Assembly: GCF_004335015.1 (NCBI RefSeq)
Contig: NZ_RQRU01000007.1
Location: 68,352-132,351 of the forward strand
Length of the DNA: 64,000 nucleotides
Reading direction: 5' to 3'
Source of the DNA: Psychrobacter pygoscelis
Lineage (GTDB): Bacteria; Pseudomonadota; Gammaproteobacteria; Pseudomonadales; Moraxellaceae
Part shown: positions 17,609 to 27,369 of the stretch, one piece after another
Layout of the letters: each line of letters begins with the position of its first letter
Position numbering within the stretch: position 1 is the first letter of the stretch
Notes under the pieces: model-generated
What the model was told of the DNA's origin: nothing
Databases searched by the model: none
What the model saw: the letters and a program-made list of their open reading frames with translations, nothing else
Made by a program: the position numbers and the translations under genes

Positions 17609-18259
17609 TTATTCGTTAGCGGATAAAGCTGTCAGGTCGGGCAGCGGCGGTAGCTGCTCTAAGCTCTCTAGCCCAAAAGCATCTAAAAACTCAGAGGTCG
17701 TGTGCAACAGTGCCGGACGGCCAAGCGTATCTTTAAAGCCTTTCTCAACTATCCAGCCTTTATCAAATAGCTGACGCAAGATATTACTAGACACCGTCAC
17801 TCCGCGGATTTGCTCAATATCACTACGAGTAACTGGCTGCTTATAAGCAATAACACTGAGCGTCTCAAGGAGCGCTTGACTTAGACTCTCTAGCCGCTGC
17901 GGAAAGACTTGCTGAATAAGTGAGCTGTACTGATCAGCGATCTGTAATCGATAGCCGGTAGCGGATTTATTTAATTGTAGCACGCCGTTTGCTAGGCGCT
18001 GCTGTAATACCAGTAGGGCGGTATCTAGCTCATTCTGTGATAGCGATAGATGTTTTTTGAGCTGATTGTCCGTTAAAGGCGTCTCAGAGGCGTGAAGTAG
18101 CACTTCTATATGCCGACTTAAGGTCTCAAAGCGAGCATGGGCCTCAGCTGCTTGAGTAGCAGTTCGCGCAGGACCCGAAGCAAGCTGCTGTGATAAGCTT
18201 GTTTGGCTCTCTTCATGCTTAGAAGTGGTCTTAGATATTGCGGTTTTATTGGCGCTCAT
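17609..18259 (-). CDS. scpB: Segregation and condensation protein B (ScpB)
   Basis: The kleisin-associated winged-helix partner of ScpA in the SMC condensin complex. The core IEVLLHASETPLT..QLKKHLSL and the signature ALLETLSVIAYKQPVTRSDIEQIRGV..SSNILRQL are clear. The second winged helix ends in GRPALLHTTSEFLDAFGL. The N-terminal 45 residues are Ser/Thr/Ala-rich and variable. It begins 56 bases after scpA ends, in the order trpS-scpA-scpB. Confidence 0.94.
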   Translation of the reverse strand: MSANKTAISKTTSKHEESQTSLSQQLASGPARTATQAAEAHARFETLSRHIEVLLHASETPLTDNQLKKHLSLSQNELDTALLVLQQRLANGVLQLNKSATGYRLQIADQYSSLIQQVFPQRLESLSQALLETLSVIAYKQPVTRSDIEQIRGVTVSSNILRQLFDKGWIVEKGFKDTLGRPALLHTTSEFLDAFGLESLEQLPPLPDLTALSANE

Positions 18260-18315
18260 ATACTGTCAGTTGCCGATTAGGATAGTAGTAGGGGAGTAAG
18301 AAGTATGGCTATGAC

Positions 18316-19224
18316 CTAGCTGACCCACTGTAAGGTTAGCTCTGACATTGATAGGTTAGTAGAAGTTGCTTCATTAGCAGCATCATTCTTAGCATCATTG
18401 ATGTTTAGGGTACTATCTAACATATTTGATTGAATATCGTTAACTTTTGACAGGTTACCGTCAGAGACTGGCGCAGGATAAACCACGGTAATCAATTGAC
18501 GCTTTATCAGCTCAAGAACGGCGACAAAGCTAACGACGATACCTAACTTGCCTTGAGATTTATCCAATAGGTCTGCAAAGCTGCCCTGACCTTGGCTGGC
18601 AAGCTGGCGGCTGATACTGGCTATTCGGTCTTCTAACGGTATCGAATCCGCCTTTACCGTGTGCATCTGATAATCAGGCTTAAGCTGCATCTTAAGTAGA
18701 CTGTCAGTGAGCATGGTGGCAGGGTAGCTAGGAAGCTCAGCCGCCATTATCTCAGGATTTGGCAGACTGGCCATCGCTAAGAACACATCACGCTCAAGGC
18801 GCACCAGCTGGTCTAAGCGCCGACTTGCTTCCTTAATCTGCGCGTAATCTTCAAGGCGAGCGATTAGCTCAGCCTTAGGGTCACGCTCATCTCGCTTGCC
18901 ATCTACTTCTTCAGGTCGCGGTAATAATAGCTCGGTCTTAATCGCAATGAGCGTTGAGGCCATGAGCAAGTAGTCACCTGCCAACTCAAAATGAGCCTCG
19001 TCCAGCTCGCTAATATAGGCCAGATACTGCTCAGTAATGGGCAAGATTGCCGTATCGGTCAAATCAAAATTGTTCTTTTTGACCAGATATAGCAAAAAGT
19101 CTAGCGGCCCTTCAAACTGTTCTAGCCAAATCGCAAACGCTTGCGGCGGGATATAGAGGTCTTCTGGCAGCGACTCAATAGGGGTCTGGTAGAGTCGCAC
19201 CGCTGTATTGGCTAATGTAGTCAC
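18316..19224 (-). CDS. scpA: Segregation and condensation protein A (ScpA)
   Basis: A kleisin that bridges SMC heads. The N-terminal signature FEGPLDFLLYLVKKNNFDLTD (as FEGPLDFLLYL then VKKNNFDL) and a C-terminal winged helix (FVAVLELIKRQLITVVYP) are seen. It starts with GTG at 19224, only three bases after the trpS stop, so it is translationally linked to trpS. The last 45 residues are Asn/Asp/Ser-rich. Length 302 is slightly above the usual 240-280. Confidence 0.94.
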   Translation of the reverse strand: MTTLANTAVRLYQTPIESLPEDLYIPPQAFAIWLEQFEGPLDFLLYLVKKNNFDLTDTAILPITEQYLAYISELDEAHFELAGDYLLMASTLIAIKTELLLPRPEEVDGKRDERDPKAELIARLEDYAQIKEASRRLDQLVRLERDVFLAMASLPNPEIMAAELPSYPATMLTDSLLKMQLKPDYQMHTVKADSIPLEDRIASISRQLASQGQGSFADLLDKSQGKLGIVVSFVAVLELIKRQLITVVYPAPVSDGNLSKVNDIQSNMLDSTLNINDAKNDAANEATSTNLSMSELTLQWVS

Positions 19225-19227
19225 CGA

Positions 19228-20301
19228 TTACTTAAGCTTCGCTAAAGGTTTAATACCAATGGCTCGGCGGGTCTTGTCTAACTGCTTGCGACTATGACGG
19301 CGGGCTTTATCTGCGCCCATTTTCAGGATTTCTTCTAGCTCTTTTGGATTGTCCATCAAGTGATTATAACGCTCACGGAATGGGGCAATCTCGCTATTAA
19401 TTTTATCGAATAGTACTTGTTTGGCTTCGCCCCAACCGATGCCAGACTCATATCTTGTCCGTAGCTCAGCAATCTCATCCACTGAGGCAAAGGCTTTATA
19501 TATCTCAAAGATAGTAGAGTCGTCTGGATTTTTTGGCTCTTCAGGTAGCTGCGAGTTGGTGACAATCCTCATGACCGCTTTGTGCAATTGTTTTTCCGCA
19601 TCAACCTGTGGATTCAAGTCGCCAAATAAAGGAATGGTATTGCCATAGCTCTTACTCATCTTGCGGCCATCAAGTCCAGTGAGTAGCGGCATGTCATCAT
19701 CGACCATCGCCGAGGGCAGGGTGAATAAGTCTTTATACTTATGATTAAAAGTACCTGCGATATCACGCGCCATTTCAATATGCTGGATTTGGTCACGGCC
19801 GACGGGCACATGTGTGGCGTTGAACATCAAAATATCAGCGGCCATCAGTACGGGATAGCCAAATAGCCCCATAGTAATGCCTTGGTCAGGATCGACGTCA
19901 GTCTTGCTCATATTGGCATCAACAGCGGCTTTGTAAGCATGCGCACGGTTCATAAGACCTTTGGCACAAGAGCAGTTGAGTATCCAAGCCAATTCAGGAA
20001 TCTCTGGTACATCGGACTGCCGATAAAAGGTGACTCGTTCAGGATCAAGGCCACAAGCTAGCCAAGTAGCGGCGATAGCTTTGGTGGACTCATGAATCTG
20101 TTTGGGATCAAAGCATTTGATGATGCCGTGGTAATCTGCTAAGAAGAAAAAAGCCTCATCCTCACTATTTTTAATAGATTGAATAGCAGGACGAATAGCA
20201 CCGACGTAATTTCCCAAGTGCGGGATACCTGTTGTGGTAATGCCTGTTAGGATGCGTTTGGGTTGTGAATCAGCGGTATTATTACTAGCATTGTCACTCA
20301 T
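19228..20301 (-). CDS. trpS: Tryptophanyl-tRNA synthetase
   Basis: Class I synthetase charging tRNA-Trp. The HIGH-equivalent is PHLGNYVGA near the N-terminus and the KMSKS loop is [14 protein letters not shown]-type residues lie in [10 protein letters not shown]. The open frame starts at 20352 with a hydrophobic stretch that does not belong; the ATG at 20301 with GGAT upstream gives 357 residues, normal for TrpS. It leads the trpS-scpA-scpB unit. Confidence 0.95.
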   Translation of the reverse strand: MSDNASNNTADSQPKRILTGITTTGIPHLGNYVGAIRPAIQSIKNSEDEAFFFLADYHGIIKCFDPKQIHESTKAIAATWLACGLDPERVTFYRQSDVPEIPELAWILNCSCAKGLMNRAHAYKAAVDANMSKTDVDPDQGITMGLFGYPVLMAADILMFNATHVPVGRDQIQHIEMARDIAGTFNHKYKDLFTLPSAMVDDDMPLLTGLDGRKMSKSYGNTIPLFGDLNPQVDAEKQLHKAVMRIVTNSQLPEEPKNPDDSTIFEIYKAFASVDEIAELRTRYESGIGWGEAKQVLFDKINSEIAPFRERYNHLMDNPKELEEILKMGADKARRHSRKQLDKTRRAIGIKPLAKLK

Positions 20302-20439
20302 GATGGATCCAATAGATATTATTAATGTCAATAAAATGATTAAGTATAACAAATATTCGCCAGCTATTTAAAAGATGCGCTCAGCAAATGGTAAGGCAGT
20401 TAATGAGGCATAACAGCACACTACCGATCAAGGTGATGA

Positions 20440-21597
20440 TTAATCGTAATAGTCCGTCCGCCCGCTTTCATTATGCTTAAAACGGCGATGAAACCACATC
20501 CACTGTGTTGGGTCGATACGAATTAAGCCCTCGAGTAGCTCATTGACCCTTTTGGCATCAAAGACTTCATCATCACTGGGATAGTTATCCAAAGCTGGCG
20601 TGATGGTAAGGTGATAATGCGGTCGCTTGCCTCGTGGTAGATTGTCAGCCGTTTGTCGATAGGCATGTAGCGCCACAACCACAGGGGGGTGAGCCTTGTC
20701 GCCGAGTTTGGCCAAACGGCGCGGCGCGGTAATAGTGGCAGCAGGAACACCAAAAAATGGGGCCATAACGCCATGCTTAAGTCCGAAGTCTTGATCAGGA
20801 GAGTACCAAATAACGTGGTTGGCCTTAATGCTATTTACGAGCGCCCGCATATTACGATGCGATATCTGATGCTCAAACAACTTACGACGGCAATTATAGA
20901 CTAACCACTCAAGCAGTGCATTGTTCTGCGGTCGATAGACACAATCTAGGGGCGTAAACTGCGTTAGAAGAAGGCCGCCAAGGTCAAGCATCGTATAGTG
21001 TGCACCTAATAGCAGCACCGCGCGGCCTTGCTGCTGCGCGCTAATCAAATGCTGAAGCCCAGATATTGATACTGTGCGGGTAAATACATTGGGTCTAAGC
21101 CAAGCACAAAGCGTCTCAAAGATACCAATGCCTTGATTGACAAAGACTTGCTTGGCCATAAGCTCGCGCTCTGCCTCAGGCTTTTCAGGAAAAGCCAAGC
21201 GAAGATTGACCAACGTATCATTTTGCCGAGTCTTAGCCAGATGATAGATGGCGATGCCAATCTTGCGCCCTAACCAAAACTGCCAGGCCAGTGGCAAATA
21301 AATAAGCGGCAAGATGATAGCTAAGAGCAGCCATATCCCCCAGTATTTGGGCAATAAAAATTGCCATTTAAAAGGTTGCTTAGGCTCAAGATGGGATTGC
21401 TTATGATTGTCAGTGATGCTAGGCATACCTGCTGGTATCGCAGGGGACTTTTTATTTGTACGGTGCGAATTGTTTAAATAGCTCGGACTGGTATTTGGTT
21501 TATCGTTGTAAAAAGGACTAGCGGCAGGGTCAGAAGTTTTGATGATGTTCTTCTGACGAGCAGGATCAAAGCGTTGCGGATCTTTCATAAGCGCCAT
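20440..21597 (-). CDS. LpxL/HtrB family lipid A acyltransferase
   Basis: Adds a late acyl chain to lipid A at the inner membrane. The HxxxxD catalytic motif is in LGAHYTMLD, followed by DCVYRPQNN and YSPDQDFG, as in LpxL/LpxM. A membrane helix (about residues 93-112) precedes the catalytic domain. The N-terminal 75 residues are a polar Ser/Asn/Lys/Pro-rich extension absent from the 306-residue E. coli enzyme, and ATGs at 21597 and 21588 are equally possible starts. LpxL and LpxM cannot be told apart here. Confidence 0.88.
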   Translation of the reverse strand: MALMKDPQRFDPARQKNIIKTSDPAASPFYNDKPNTSPSYLNNSHRTNKKSPAIPAGMPSITDNHKQSHLEPKQPFKWQFLLPKYWGIWLLLAIILPLIYLPLAWQFWLGRKIGIAIYHLAKTRQNDTLVNLRLAFPEKPEAERELMAKQVFVNQGIGIFETLCAWLRPNVFTRTVSISGLQHLISAQQQGRAVLLLGAHYTMLDLGGLLLTQFTPLDCVYRPQNNALLEWLVYNCRRKLFEHQISHRNMRALVNSIKANHVIWYSPDQDFGLKHGVMAPFFGVPAATITAPRRLAKLGDKAHPPVVVALHAYRQTADNLPRGKRPHYHLTITPALDNYPSDDEVFDAKRVNELLEGLIRIDPTQWMWFHRRFKHNESGRTDYYD

Positions 21598-21730
21598 CAA
21601 CAATTAAAATGTATGAATAGGTCTAGCTATTATAACTGAATCAGTGCTCAAAACGGGTAGGGCTTAGAGGCAACAATGTAATAAGTGGTGTCAGTTGTCT
21701 GATTGCAGATACAAATAGTATAGACAATAA

Positions 21731-21758
21731 AAAAGTGACTGTATAAACAGTCACTTTT
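21731..21758 (-). terminator. Intrinsic terminator of rplM-rpsI
   Basis: A perfect 12-bp stem (21731-21742 with 21747-21758) around a 4-base loop, followed on the minus strand by a run of T. It lies about 50 bases after the rpsI stop. Confidence 0.9.
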
Positions 21759-21806
21759 CTTAATTCAGCAAATAATGTATAGCAAATAACTGGGTAACAG
21801 TATCGA

Positions 21807-22208
21807 TTAACGTTTTGAGAACTGTGGACGCTTACGTGCTTTACGTAGACCAAGTTTCTTACGTTCGACTTGACGTGAGTCACGAGTAACGAAGCCAGCC
21901 GCTTTAAGAGCAGGTTTTACTGTCTCGTCAGCTTCGATCAATGCACGAGTGATACCATGACGAATCGCACCAGCTTGACCATTAATACCACCACCTTTTA
22001 CAGTGATGTAGATGTCATAGCTGTCACTTGAGTCAAGTAGCTCTAGTGGCTGACGAACAACCATACGAGAAGTCTCACGGCTGAAGTATTCGTCAAGTGG
22101 CTTGCCATTTACTACAATATTACCAGTACCTTTCGCTAAAAAGACACGAGCAGTAGACGTCTTACGACGACCTGTACCATAATTTCTGTCAGTAGTGCTA
22201 AGTTCCAT
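21807..22208 (-). CDS. rpsI: 30S ribosomal protein S9
   Basis: A small-subunit protein whose basic C-terminal tail reaches the P-site. The start is [17 protein letters not shown] and the end is [18 protein letters not shown], both classic for S9. Length 133 is usual. AAGGAG lies just before the ATG. It follows rplM by 10 bases in the universal rplM-rpsI order. Confidence 0.98.
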   Translation of the reverse strand: MELSTTDRNYGTGRRKTSTARVFLAKGTGNIVVNGKPLDEYFSRETSRMVVRQPLELLDSSDSYDIYITVKGGGINGQAGAIRHGITRALIEADETVKPALKAAGFVTRDSRQVERKKLGLRKARKRPQFSKR

Positions 22209-22218
22209 AAGTGTCTCC

Positions 22219-22647
22219 TTAGATGTCTAATTCTTGAGGCTGTTGTGCTTCATGTGGGTGTTCAGTACCCGCATATAGCTTTAGCTTCTTGATCATGGCA
22301 TAGCCAAGTGGGCCTTTTGGAAGCATACCTTTGACAGCCTTAAGTAGAACATCTTCAGGCTTATGCGCAATCAACTTAGTAAAGTTGGTTTCTTTAATAC
22401 CGCCAGGATAACCGCTGTGGCGATAGTATTTTTTATCTTGAGCTTTTTTGCCAGTTACCGCGATTTTTTCCGCATTGATAACGACGATGTAATCGCCAGT
22501 GTCAACGTGCGGCGTAAAATTCGGCTTGTGCTTACCACGTAGGCGGAGAGCAATTTGGCTGGCTAGGCGACCGAGAGTTTTGCCGTCAGCATCCACAACA
22601 TACCAGTCATGGGTCACCTCAGATGGTTTTGCACTAAGTGTTTTCAT
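22219..22647 (-). CDS. rplM: 50S ribosomal protein L13
   Basis: Early-assembly large-subunit protein. [18 protein letters not shown] at the start and [18 protein letters not shown] in the middle are diagnostic, and the 142-residue length is standard. It leads the rplM-rpsI operon, with a strong promoter and a leader hairpin directly upstream. Confidence 0.98.
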   Translation of the reverse strand: MKTLSAKPSEVTHDWYVVDADGKTLGRLASQIALRLRGKHKPNFTPHVDTGDYIVVINAEKIAVTGKKAQDKKYYRHSGYPGGIKETNFTKLIAHKPEDVLLKAVKGMLPKGPLGYAMIKKLKLYAGTEHPHEAQQPQELDI

Positions 22648-22671
22648 GATAAAACCTTAAAATAATAGTCG

Positions 22672-22697
22672 TTGAGAGTTGGAAACGGGGCTCTCAA
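22672..22697 (-). promoter_or_regulatory. Leader hairpin before rplM
   Basis: TTGAGAG and CTCTCAA pair in a 7-bp stem with a 12-base loop, about 25 bases before the rplM start and inside the predicted transcript leader. Autoregulation of rplM-rpsI by L13 through a leader RNA is known in E. coli; here that role is only inferred from position. Confidence 0.5.
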
Positions 22698-22711
22698 AAA
22701 ACAGACTGCAC

Positions 22712-22740
22712 ATTATAAGCAGTGGGGCGCTAGCTTGCAA
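22712..22740 (-). promoter_or_regulatory. rplM-rpsI promoter
   Basis: On the minus strand TTGCAA (22735-22740), a 17-base spacer and a perfect TATAAT (22712-22717) are present. Transcription would begin near 22705, leaving a leader of about 58 bases. Confidence 0.8.
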
Positions 22741-22781
22741 GCCAAATTACGCTTTATTTTGCCACAATAATTAGTACTGCC

Positions 22782-23450
22782 TTAATCTGCTAGCGAAAAT
22801 TGATAAAGTCCAGCAAAGATTTGTCCCACTTTGCTCTGCTTTAAAGACTCAAATTTATAAGGGCTGGTAAGCTCTGGAGCAGTAAGAATGTCTTCAATAG
22901 CTCGGTTAGCTTCAATATAGACCAAGGTTTGCTCAGTGAGCAAATTATTGTCGATTAGACTGTTGAGTATTGGTAACCAAAGATCAAGGTCATAAGGAGG
23001 GTCAAGAAAAACAATATCGAACTGAGACAGCTGCGCCGCGTGTTGCTGCAGAATAATCTCAGCTTGGCCCGTGAATATTTGCACCTTAGCGTCAGTCAAT
23101 TGAAGCTGCGCTGCACTAGCATGAAGTTGTTGGCTTTGTTTGCTATTCGCTTCAATAAAAGTGCAGTGCGCCGCCCCTCTTGATATCGCCTCAAAGCCTA
23201 ACACACCGCTACCAGCACAGCAGTCTAATACGCTAGCCTCAAAAAGATCGGCCATGAGCCAGTTAAAAAGAGTCTCGCGCAGTCGATCTGGAGTAGGGCG
23301 CAGTCCTTCAGCATCGATAAAAGCCAATTGACGCCGCTTAAACTGCCCCCCGATAATGCGAACGCTACTGCTCGCCGGTTTTGAGTGGCGAGCAGGTTTA
23401 CTGGTATGAGTGCTTTGCTTAGCAGAGGGTCGGGCTTTATTGTTTCGCAT
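22782..23450 (-). CDS. rsmD: 16S rRNA (guanine(966)-N2)-methyltransferase RsmD
   Basis: An SAM-dependent methyltransferase acting on 30S subunits. RIIGGQFKRRQLAF and LRPTPDRLRETLFNWL are the N-terminal signatures, VLDCCAGSGVLGFEA is the SAM site and FDIVFLDPPYD is the catalytic DPPY motif. The longest frame uses a TTG at 23504, but the ATG at 23450 gives 222 residues. Its first 25 residues are basic and variable. It stands alone between mrdA and the rplM operon. Confidence 0.94.
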   Translation of the reverse strand: MRNNKARPSAKQSTHTSKPARHSKPASSSVRIIGGQFKRRQLAFIDAEGLRPTPDRLRETLFNWLMADLFEASVLDCCAGSGVLGFEAISRGAAHCTFIEANSKQSQQLHASAAQLQLTDAKVQIFTGQAEIILQQHAAQLSQFDIVFLDPPYDLDLWLPILNSLIDNNLLTEQTLVYIEANRAIEDILTAPELTSPYKFESLKQSKVGQIFAGLYQFSLAD

Positions 23451-23542
23451 AGGCGGACTTAATAACTCAGTAACTAAAGATAAACTTACAGCCCTTTGCG
23501 GCAATCGTTGAAGCCGCTAATAGAGCAGTTATGGGTGACAGG

Positions 23543-25522
23543 TTATTCAGCAGCGCCACTATCAGAAGATGGCTGATTGGCCGCTTCTTGCTCTGCTAGT
23601 AGGGCCTCTTGTGCTTCGCGCTGTGCTTTTTCTGCCGCTTTTTGCGCGCGAATGGCTTTGATTTCCTCCGCACTAGGCGGCTGAATTGGGTCATTAGGCC
23701 GCTGCAATATCCAGTAGTCTAGTAATTCTTTGGCTATTGGCGCTGCGGTAACACTACCGCCGCCGCCATTTTCCACCAATACGGCCACGGCAATTTGAGG
23801 GTTCTCTATAGGGGCAAAGCCATTAAACCAAGCATGATCCCAGTGACGCTCATCGAGTGCAGCCTTATTATAGCTTTTACCTTGAGCGATGGACTTCACC
23901 TGAGCTGTACCCGTTTTACCGCCACTACGATATTTCGGATTAAATAACCTACGCGCCGTACCATGCTTGACGTTTTCTTCCATCGCATATTTCATGCGTA
24001 GCCAATCCGCTTTGTCACCATTAAATTGAATGACACCGTCAGGCTTTTCGATGGCTTCTACCTTCACAGCACCCTCACTACGTTTGAGCAAATGCGGGGT
24101 GATATGTTGACCTAGATTGACGGTCATGGCAGTGGCGGCAGCAATTTGTAGTGGCGTTGCTAAGAAATAGCCTTGACCAATACTTACCGAAATAGTCTCA
24201 CCAGGTAGCCAGTCTTTGTCATAGGTCTCCTTTTTCCACTCAGGTGAAGGCATCACCCCAGCTTTTTCATTAGGAAGATCGATACCGGTAGGTGAGCCAA
24301 AGCCAAAGCGTATCATCCAGTCATGCAGCCTCTTGATACCCATCTGATAGGACAGCTTATAATAGTAAGTATCGACGGACTCGGTGATCGACTTAGTGAG
24401 GTTGACATTACCGTGACCGCCACGTTTCCAGTCACGAAAGCGGTGACTGTCACCAGGTAAGGTGAAATATCCTGGATCATAGATGGTACTGTCCCAGTCC
24501 ATCAGGTTATAGTGAATAGCGCCTAGGCCTTCAAAGGGTTTGATAGTCGAGCCAGGTGGGTACATCCCTTGCAAAGCTCGGTTATAAAGTGGCTGATCTG
24601 GATCATCTCTAAGCGCGCCATAGTCTTTAAAGGATATTCCGGAGATAAAGGGGTTGGGGTCATAGCTTGGATTGCTCACAAAAGCCAGCACATCACCATT
24701 ATTAGGGTCGATAGCGACAATAGCACCGCGGCGTCCATCGAGCTGATCCTGAGCTACTTTCTGTAAGCCATAGTCAAGACTTAGATAGATATCATTGCCC
24801 GGAACTGGTGGCTTGGTATCTAGCTGACGAATGATATTCTGACCGGCGTCGGTCTCGACTGACTGATAGCCGGGCTGGCCGAGCAATATGTCCTCATACT
24901 GAGCCTCAATGCCAATCTTGCCAATCAAGTCAGTACCAGCATAGCGATCTTTATCTATTCTTTTAGACTCTTTATCATTAATACGACCCACATAGCCGAT
25001 AACATGAGCGAACAACTCATCATAAGGATAAGTGCGGGTTAGTTTACTTTGAATATAGACACCATTAAAAAACGGCTTACGCTCACTGAACTTAGCCAGC
25101 TGTGATTCAGTTAAATCTATCTTTACCGTTACTGGATTATTTTTCTTATTGTCTTCTAAGCGCGCCAAGATATCCGTGATCTCTTCGTCAGTGAGCTCAA
25201 ATATAGGGGCCAATAGCTGCAAGGTCAGCTTAGGATCGCTCACCTCATCTGGATTGAGCATGGCTGTAAATACTGGCTGGTTGTCAGCCAAGATAATGCC
25301 ATTACGATCGTAGATATAGCCGCGACTGGGCGGTGAGGATATTAGCTTAATGCGGTTATTATCGGCCTCAGTCTTGTATAGGTCATGAGCGTAGACTTGC
25401 AGGTAGCCATAGCGTGCGATGAGGGCGAGCAGGCCCAAAAATATAAACACACCCGCCACGATAACTCGGCGCCTAAAAATACGGTTAACTTGGTCAGTAT
25501 CGGGAGCGAGAGGCTTGTTCAT
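23543..25522 (-). CDS. mrdA: Penicillin-binding protein 2 (peptidoglycan DD-transpeptidase)
   Basis: Elongasome transpeptidase that cross-links lateral wall. One N-terminal membrane helix (about residues 22-42) anchors a dimerisation domain (SSPPSRGYIYDRNGIILADN) and a transpeptidase domain with the active serine in GSTIK (near residue 325), the second motif SVDTYYY and KTGTAQ near 540. An Ala/Gln/Glu-rich tail of about 40 residues follows. The ATG at 25522 is preferred over a TTG at 25531. rodA, the usual neighbour, is not in the window on either side of this gene. Confidence 0.95.
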   Translation of the reverse strand: MNKPLAPDTDQVNRIFRRRVIVAGVFIFLGLLALIARYGYLQVYAHDLYKTEADNNRIKLISSPPSRGYIYDRNGIILADNQPVFTAMLNPDEVSDPKLTLQLLAPIFELTDEEITDILARLEDNKKNNPVTVKIDLTESQLAKFSERKPFFNGVYIQSKLTRTYPYDELFAHVIGYVGRINDKESKRIDKDRYAGTDLIGKIGIEAQYEDILLGQPGYQSVETDAGQNIIRQLDTKPPVPGNDIYLSLDYGLQKVAQDQLDGRRGAIVAIDPNNGDVLAFVSNPSYDPNPFISGISFKDYGALRDDPDQPLYNRALQGMYPPGSTIKPFEGLGAIHYNLMDWDSTIYDPGYFTLPGDSHRFRDWKRGGHGNVNLTKSITESVDTYYYKLSYQMGIKRLHDWMIRFGFGSPTGIDLPNEKAGVMPSPEWKKETYDKDWLPGETISVSIGQGYFLATPLQIAAATAMTVNLGQHITPHLLKRSEGAVKVEAIEKPDGVIQFNGDKADWLRMKYAMEENVKHGTARRLFNPKYRSGGKTGTAQVKSIAQGKSYNKAALDERHWDHAWFNGFAPIENPQIAVAVLVENGGGGSVTAAPIAKELLDYWILQRPNDPIQPPSAEEIKAIRAQKAAEKAQREAQEALLAEQEAANQPSSDSGAAE

Positions 25523-25573
25523 GAGAGGCAAATAAGCTTGGTAAAATTGGGCAAAATTATATCATACTAGAAC

Positions 25574-25927
25574 TTACTCATGAGCAGTGTCCTGATTGAG
25601 TAAGTTATTCTTTTTCTGCCAGTAACTTAATAACAGCCACTGTTGTAACTCAGTTAAGCAGCGAATCAGCTTATCAGTCCGGTAGCAGACTGCTCGGTCA
25701 GTCACTATACGAAGCGTGTCAATATAAGCGAAATATGCTAAAATCACTCGGTTTAAATCGTCACAGTCTAATTTTAAAGATAACAGCCTCGCAGGTGGTG
25801 TTTTTGTTGAGGTTGGCTGGCAATCTCTATCATAACGGCTGCCAGAGCTAAGATAACAGAGGCGCGTGACGGTACAATAGCGGCAAATATGGCTGCAGGC
25901 AGCTGCCGAGATAAATGCCGCAAGCAT
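25574..25927 (-). CDS. Doubtful small hypothetical protein upstream of mrdA
   Basis: A 117-residue open frame ending 51 bases before mrdA, with no gene on the other strand. The N-terminal half is Cys/Tyr-rich and not like a signal peptide; the C-terminal half could form helices and ends in KKNNLLNQDTAHE. I recognise no family, and it is unlike rsfS or rlmH, which precede mrdA in many relatives. It may be a chance frame. If it is not real, 25523-26037 is a 515-base gene-free region. Confidence 0.25.
   Translation of the reverse strand: MLAAFISAAACSHICRYCTVTRLCYLSSGSRYDRDCQPTSTKTPPARLLSLKLDCDDLNRVILAYFAYIDTLRIVTDRAVCYRTDKLIRCLTELQQWLLLSYWQKKNNLLNQDTAHE
25716..25744 (+). promoter_or_regulatory. 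Extended -10 promoter candidate before the DUF445 gene
   Basis: TATGCTAAAAT at 25734-25744 contains a TG-extended -10 (TAAAAT). GTGTCA at 25716-25721 is a 4/6 match to -35 at 17 bases. The leader to the DUF445 gene would be about 285 bases. Confidence 0.45.
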
Positions 25928-26037
25928 TGATTCTATTTTGCTATTGGTTATGTTGTTGGTCTGGCTGATGGGTTTTTTACTTCATTTTTTTGAACAATCT
26001 GAATACTTCACTGGTTAAAGCAGGGGCATAAGCAGTC

Positions 26038-27369
26038 ATGAGTGGATCATCTATATGGCAGGCCCTAATTGAGCATCCTGAATTTATTGCGATGCTCACC
26101 ATTCCTCCTGTCACAGCCTTTGTGACTTGGGCGCATGTCTGGATGGCGCTCAAGATGTTATTTTATCCCATCAAGTTTTGGGGCATTCCTATCTCCAATC
26201 TGCCTTTTGGTATTCCAGGTCTTGGCTGGCAAGGTATTGTCCCGCGAAAAGCCGGTAAAATCTCTGGGGTTATCGTCGATCAAACGTTGTCTAAACTTGG
26301 CTCGCTGGATGAGTTTTTTCAGGCTATGGAGCCTGAAGAGATGGCAGATTTTATTACTGATGCGGTAGATAACAATCTTGAAGCGTTAATTGATGAGATT
26401 ATGAATGAGCGCTCAGACACGCTTTGGGGACGAGTGCCTTATGCTGTCAAGCGCCGTATCTATGCTCAGGCCCATGAAGAGCTGCCTAATATCATGAAAG
26501 CGTTGGTCGTCGATTTAACCTATCATGTCGAAGACTTGGTAGACATGCGCCAGATGATCGTTAGCACCATGGAAAATGATCGCAAGCTGATGGTGAAGAT
26601 GTTTTTGAAAGTGGGGCAAAAAGAGATCAACTTTATCTGGCATATTAGTGCTCTGATTGGTCTGATATTCGGCATCATCCAGATGTTTATTTTTGTCATT
26701 ATACCTCAGCATTGGACCGTGCCTTTCTTTGCAGCTATTTGGGGCTTTTTGACCAATTGGATCGCTATCTGGATGGTGTTTAACCCTATTGAGCCGCACT
26801 ATGTGCGCTATCTGAAGTTCTTTAGACTCTCCAAGAGCTTTCCTTTTATTATTCCCGAAGTCCCCCATATTGCTAAGTATAACTGGCAAGGCGGCTTTAT
26901 GAAGCGTCAAGAAGAGGTTTCTACCGTTTTTGCTGAGATTGTGGTCAAAGATTTGGTCACTTTAGAGAACATCATGAATGAGATGATGTTTGGGGCGCGT
27001 GCCGAGCAGACGCGGCAGCTTATGAAGTCGCATTTATATAGCATTTTAGAGACGCCACTGGTGAGTACGACTTTACGTGTTGGCTTAGGCCGTAGAGAGT
27101 TTGGCCACCTAAAGAATACCATTATTGATAAGTCAATCCATGCCACGATGGAGCCACTACGTGATCCGTATTTGAATGAGAGCCGTGCCAGTAAGATTTT
27201 TGGCCTATTTCGTGATCGCATCCGTGCATTATCGCCGCATGAGTTTCAGAATTTACTGCGACCAGCCTTTCGTGAGGATGAGATGACCCTTATTATTTTA
27301 GGCGGCGCTACCGGATTCCTTGCAGGTTGGCTACATCTTATATTGGTGTTTTTCCCTATCGCGGGATAG
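26038..27369 (+). CDS. DUF445 family membrane protein
   Basis: A 443-residue member of the DUF445/YheB-like group, whose function is unknown. A hydrophobic N-terminus (residues 17-40), the IPFGIPGLGWQGIVPRKAGKI-type motif (seen as LPFGIPGLGWQGIVPRK), a central pair of helices around residues 202-245 and a short C-terminal helix near the end suggest inner-membrane anchoring with a large soluble part between. It is not obviously linked to either neighbour. Confidence 0.85.
   Translation: MSGSSIWQALIEHPEFIAMLTIPPVTAFVTWAHVWMALKMLFYPIKFWGIPISNLPFGIPGLGWQGIVPRKAGKISGVIVDQTLSKLGSLDEFFQAMEPEEMADFITDAVDNNLEALIDEIMNERSDTLWGRVPYAVKRRIYAQAHEELPNIMKALVVDLTYHVEDLVDMRQMIVSTMENDRKLMVKMFLKVGQKEINFIWHISALIGLIFGIIQMFIFVIIPQHWTVPFFAAIWGFLTNWIAIWMVFNPIEPHYVRYLKFFRLSKSFPFIIPEVPHIAKYNWQGGFMKRQEEVSTVFAEIVVKDLVTLENIMNEMMFGARAEQTRQLMKSHLYSILETPLVSTTLRVGLGRREFGHLKNTIIDKSIHATMEPLRDPYLNESRASKIFGLFRDRIRALSPHEFQNLLRPAFREDEMTLIILGGATGFLAGWLHLILVFFPIAG

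Noticed and set aside
21641..21883. 80-residue minus-strand frame overlapping rpsI
   Set aside because: It overlaps rpsI in another frame and runs through the rpsI terminator.
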